From Falsirhodobacter sp. 20TX0035 (GTDB taxonomy: Bacteria > Pseudomonadota > Alphaproteobacteria > Rhodobacterales > Rhodobacteraceae), in assembly GCF_028307215.1 (NCBI RefSeq), contig NZ_JAQMHV010000013.1, positions 21,128-85,127 of the forward strand: 64,000 nt of DNA, in the 5' to 3' direction. A program made the translations under genes and the position numbers. Under the pieces are notes generated by a model, which saw only the letters and a list, made by a program, of their open reading frames with translations, did not search any database and was not told where the DNA came from. Below are positions 63,925 through 64,000 of the stretch, in pieces (positions within the stretch are counted from its first letter, which is position 1; each line of letters starts with the position of its first letter).

Positions 63925-64000
63925 TGTCAATCGGCGCGCAAAACTGACCCCTTATCGGCGCCCAATATTGACCCCCCTGATGCGGTTTGCGCGGGGCCTG
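63925..64000. mobile_element. End of a probable IS21-family insertion element (partial)
   Basis: The sequence opens TGTCAATCGGCGCGC and holds two similar direct repeats, TCGGCGCGCAAAACTGACCC at 63931 and TCGGCGCCCAATATTGACCC at 63955. Ends starting TG with repeated TGACCCC blocks are typical of IS21-family elements. The transposase genes would lie beyond the window. It interrupts the GlxA-type gene. Confidence 0.65.

Overview
The window is chromosomal DNA of high GC content, very probably from a member of the Rhodobacteraceae (Alphaproteobacteria). The evidence is gene order and content. There is a ChvI/ChvG–HprK–RapZ–EIIA–HPr cluster, two tuf genes, and an rplK-to-rplQ ribosomal superoperon that lacks rpsD and rpmJ at their enterobacterial positions. 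There is also a bacterial ATP12 chaperone gene, an aapJQMP amino-acid transporter, and an rpmH–rnpA–yidD–ttcA–yidC–MOSC–engB block. No rRNA genes or CRISPR arrays were seen. The species is not identified.

Layout. 1–3.3 kb: the end of a ChvI-type response regulator, its ChvG-type kinase, and a compact regulatory PTS set with short HPr kinase, RapZ, mannose-type EIIA and HPr, coupled by start/stop overlaps. 3.3–6.5 kb (minus strand): electron-transfer flavoprotein etfAB, a small membrane protein, a short-chain dehydrogenase and an SH3-domain exported protein. 6.6–9.6 kb: parC and a lipoprotein. 9.6–24.1 kb: tufA, two small paralogous secreted proteins in an otherwise empty and partly AT-rich interval, tRNA-Trp, secE, nusG, rplKA, rplJL and rpoBC. 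24.1–44.3 kb: a putative glycosyltransferase, the str operon (rpsL, rpsG, fusA, tufB), then the S10, spc and alpha ribosomal clusters with secY and adk.

44.3–48.5 kb: a solo LuxR-type regulator, rarA, a fluoride channel gene, a large-subunit pseudouridine synthase and an ATP12-type F1 assembly chaperone. 48.6–53.1 kb: the aapJQMP general L-amino-acid ABC transporter. 53.2–61.3 kb (minus strand): a SixA-like phosphatase, argB, an MFS exporter, engB, a MOSC-domain gene, yidC, ttcA, yidD, rnpA and rpmH. 61.5–63.0 kb: an orphan histidine kinase and tRNA-Arg(ACG). Beyond the tRNA the sequence changes character: about 490 bases without a convincing gene, then a GlxA/AraC-type regulator cut off at its inter-domain boundary by what looks like the end of an IS21-family element.

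Most of the window is translation and transcription machinery, and several features depart from the plain pattern. The ribosomal superoperon is divided by intrinsic terminators after rplW, rplP and rpmD. A 46-residue Cys/His-rich exported protein sits after the rpmD terminator and is followed by a fresh promoter for rplO. Ribosomal protein L3 carries an alanine/glutamate-rich C-terminal tail of about 66 residues. The two tuf genes are identical up to the last codon. The best candidate for something undescribed is the pair of tiny secreted paralogues sharing a TLTPIQ..EIN core between tufA and tRNA-Trp. Promoters, terminators and starts were assigned by eye and no database search was run.
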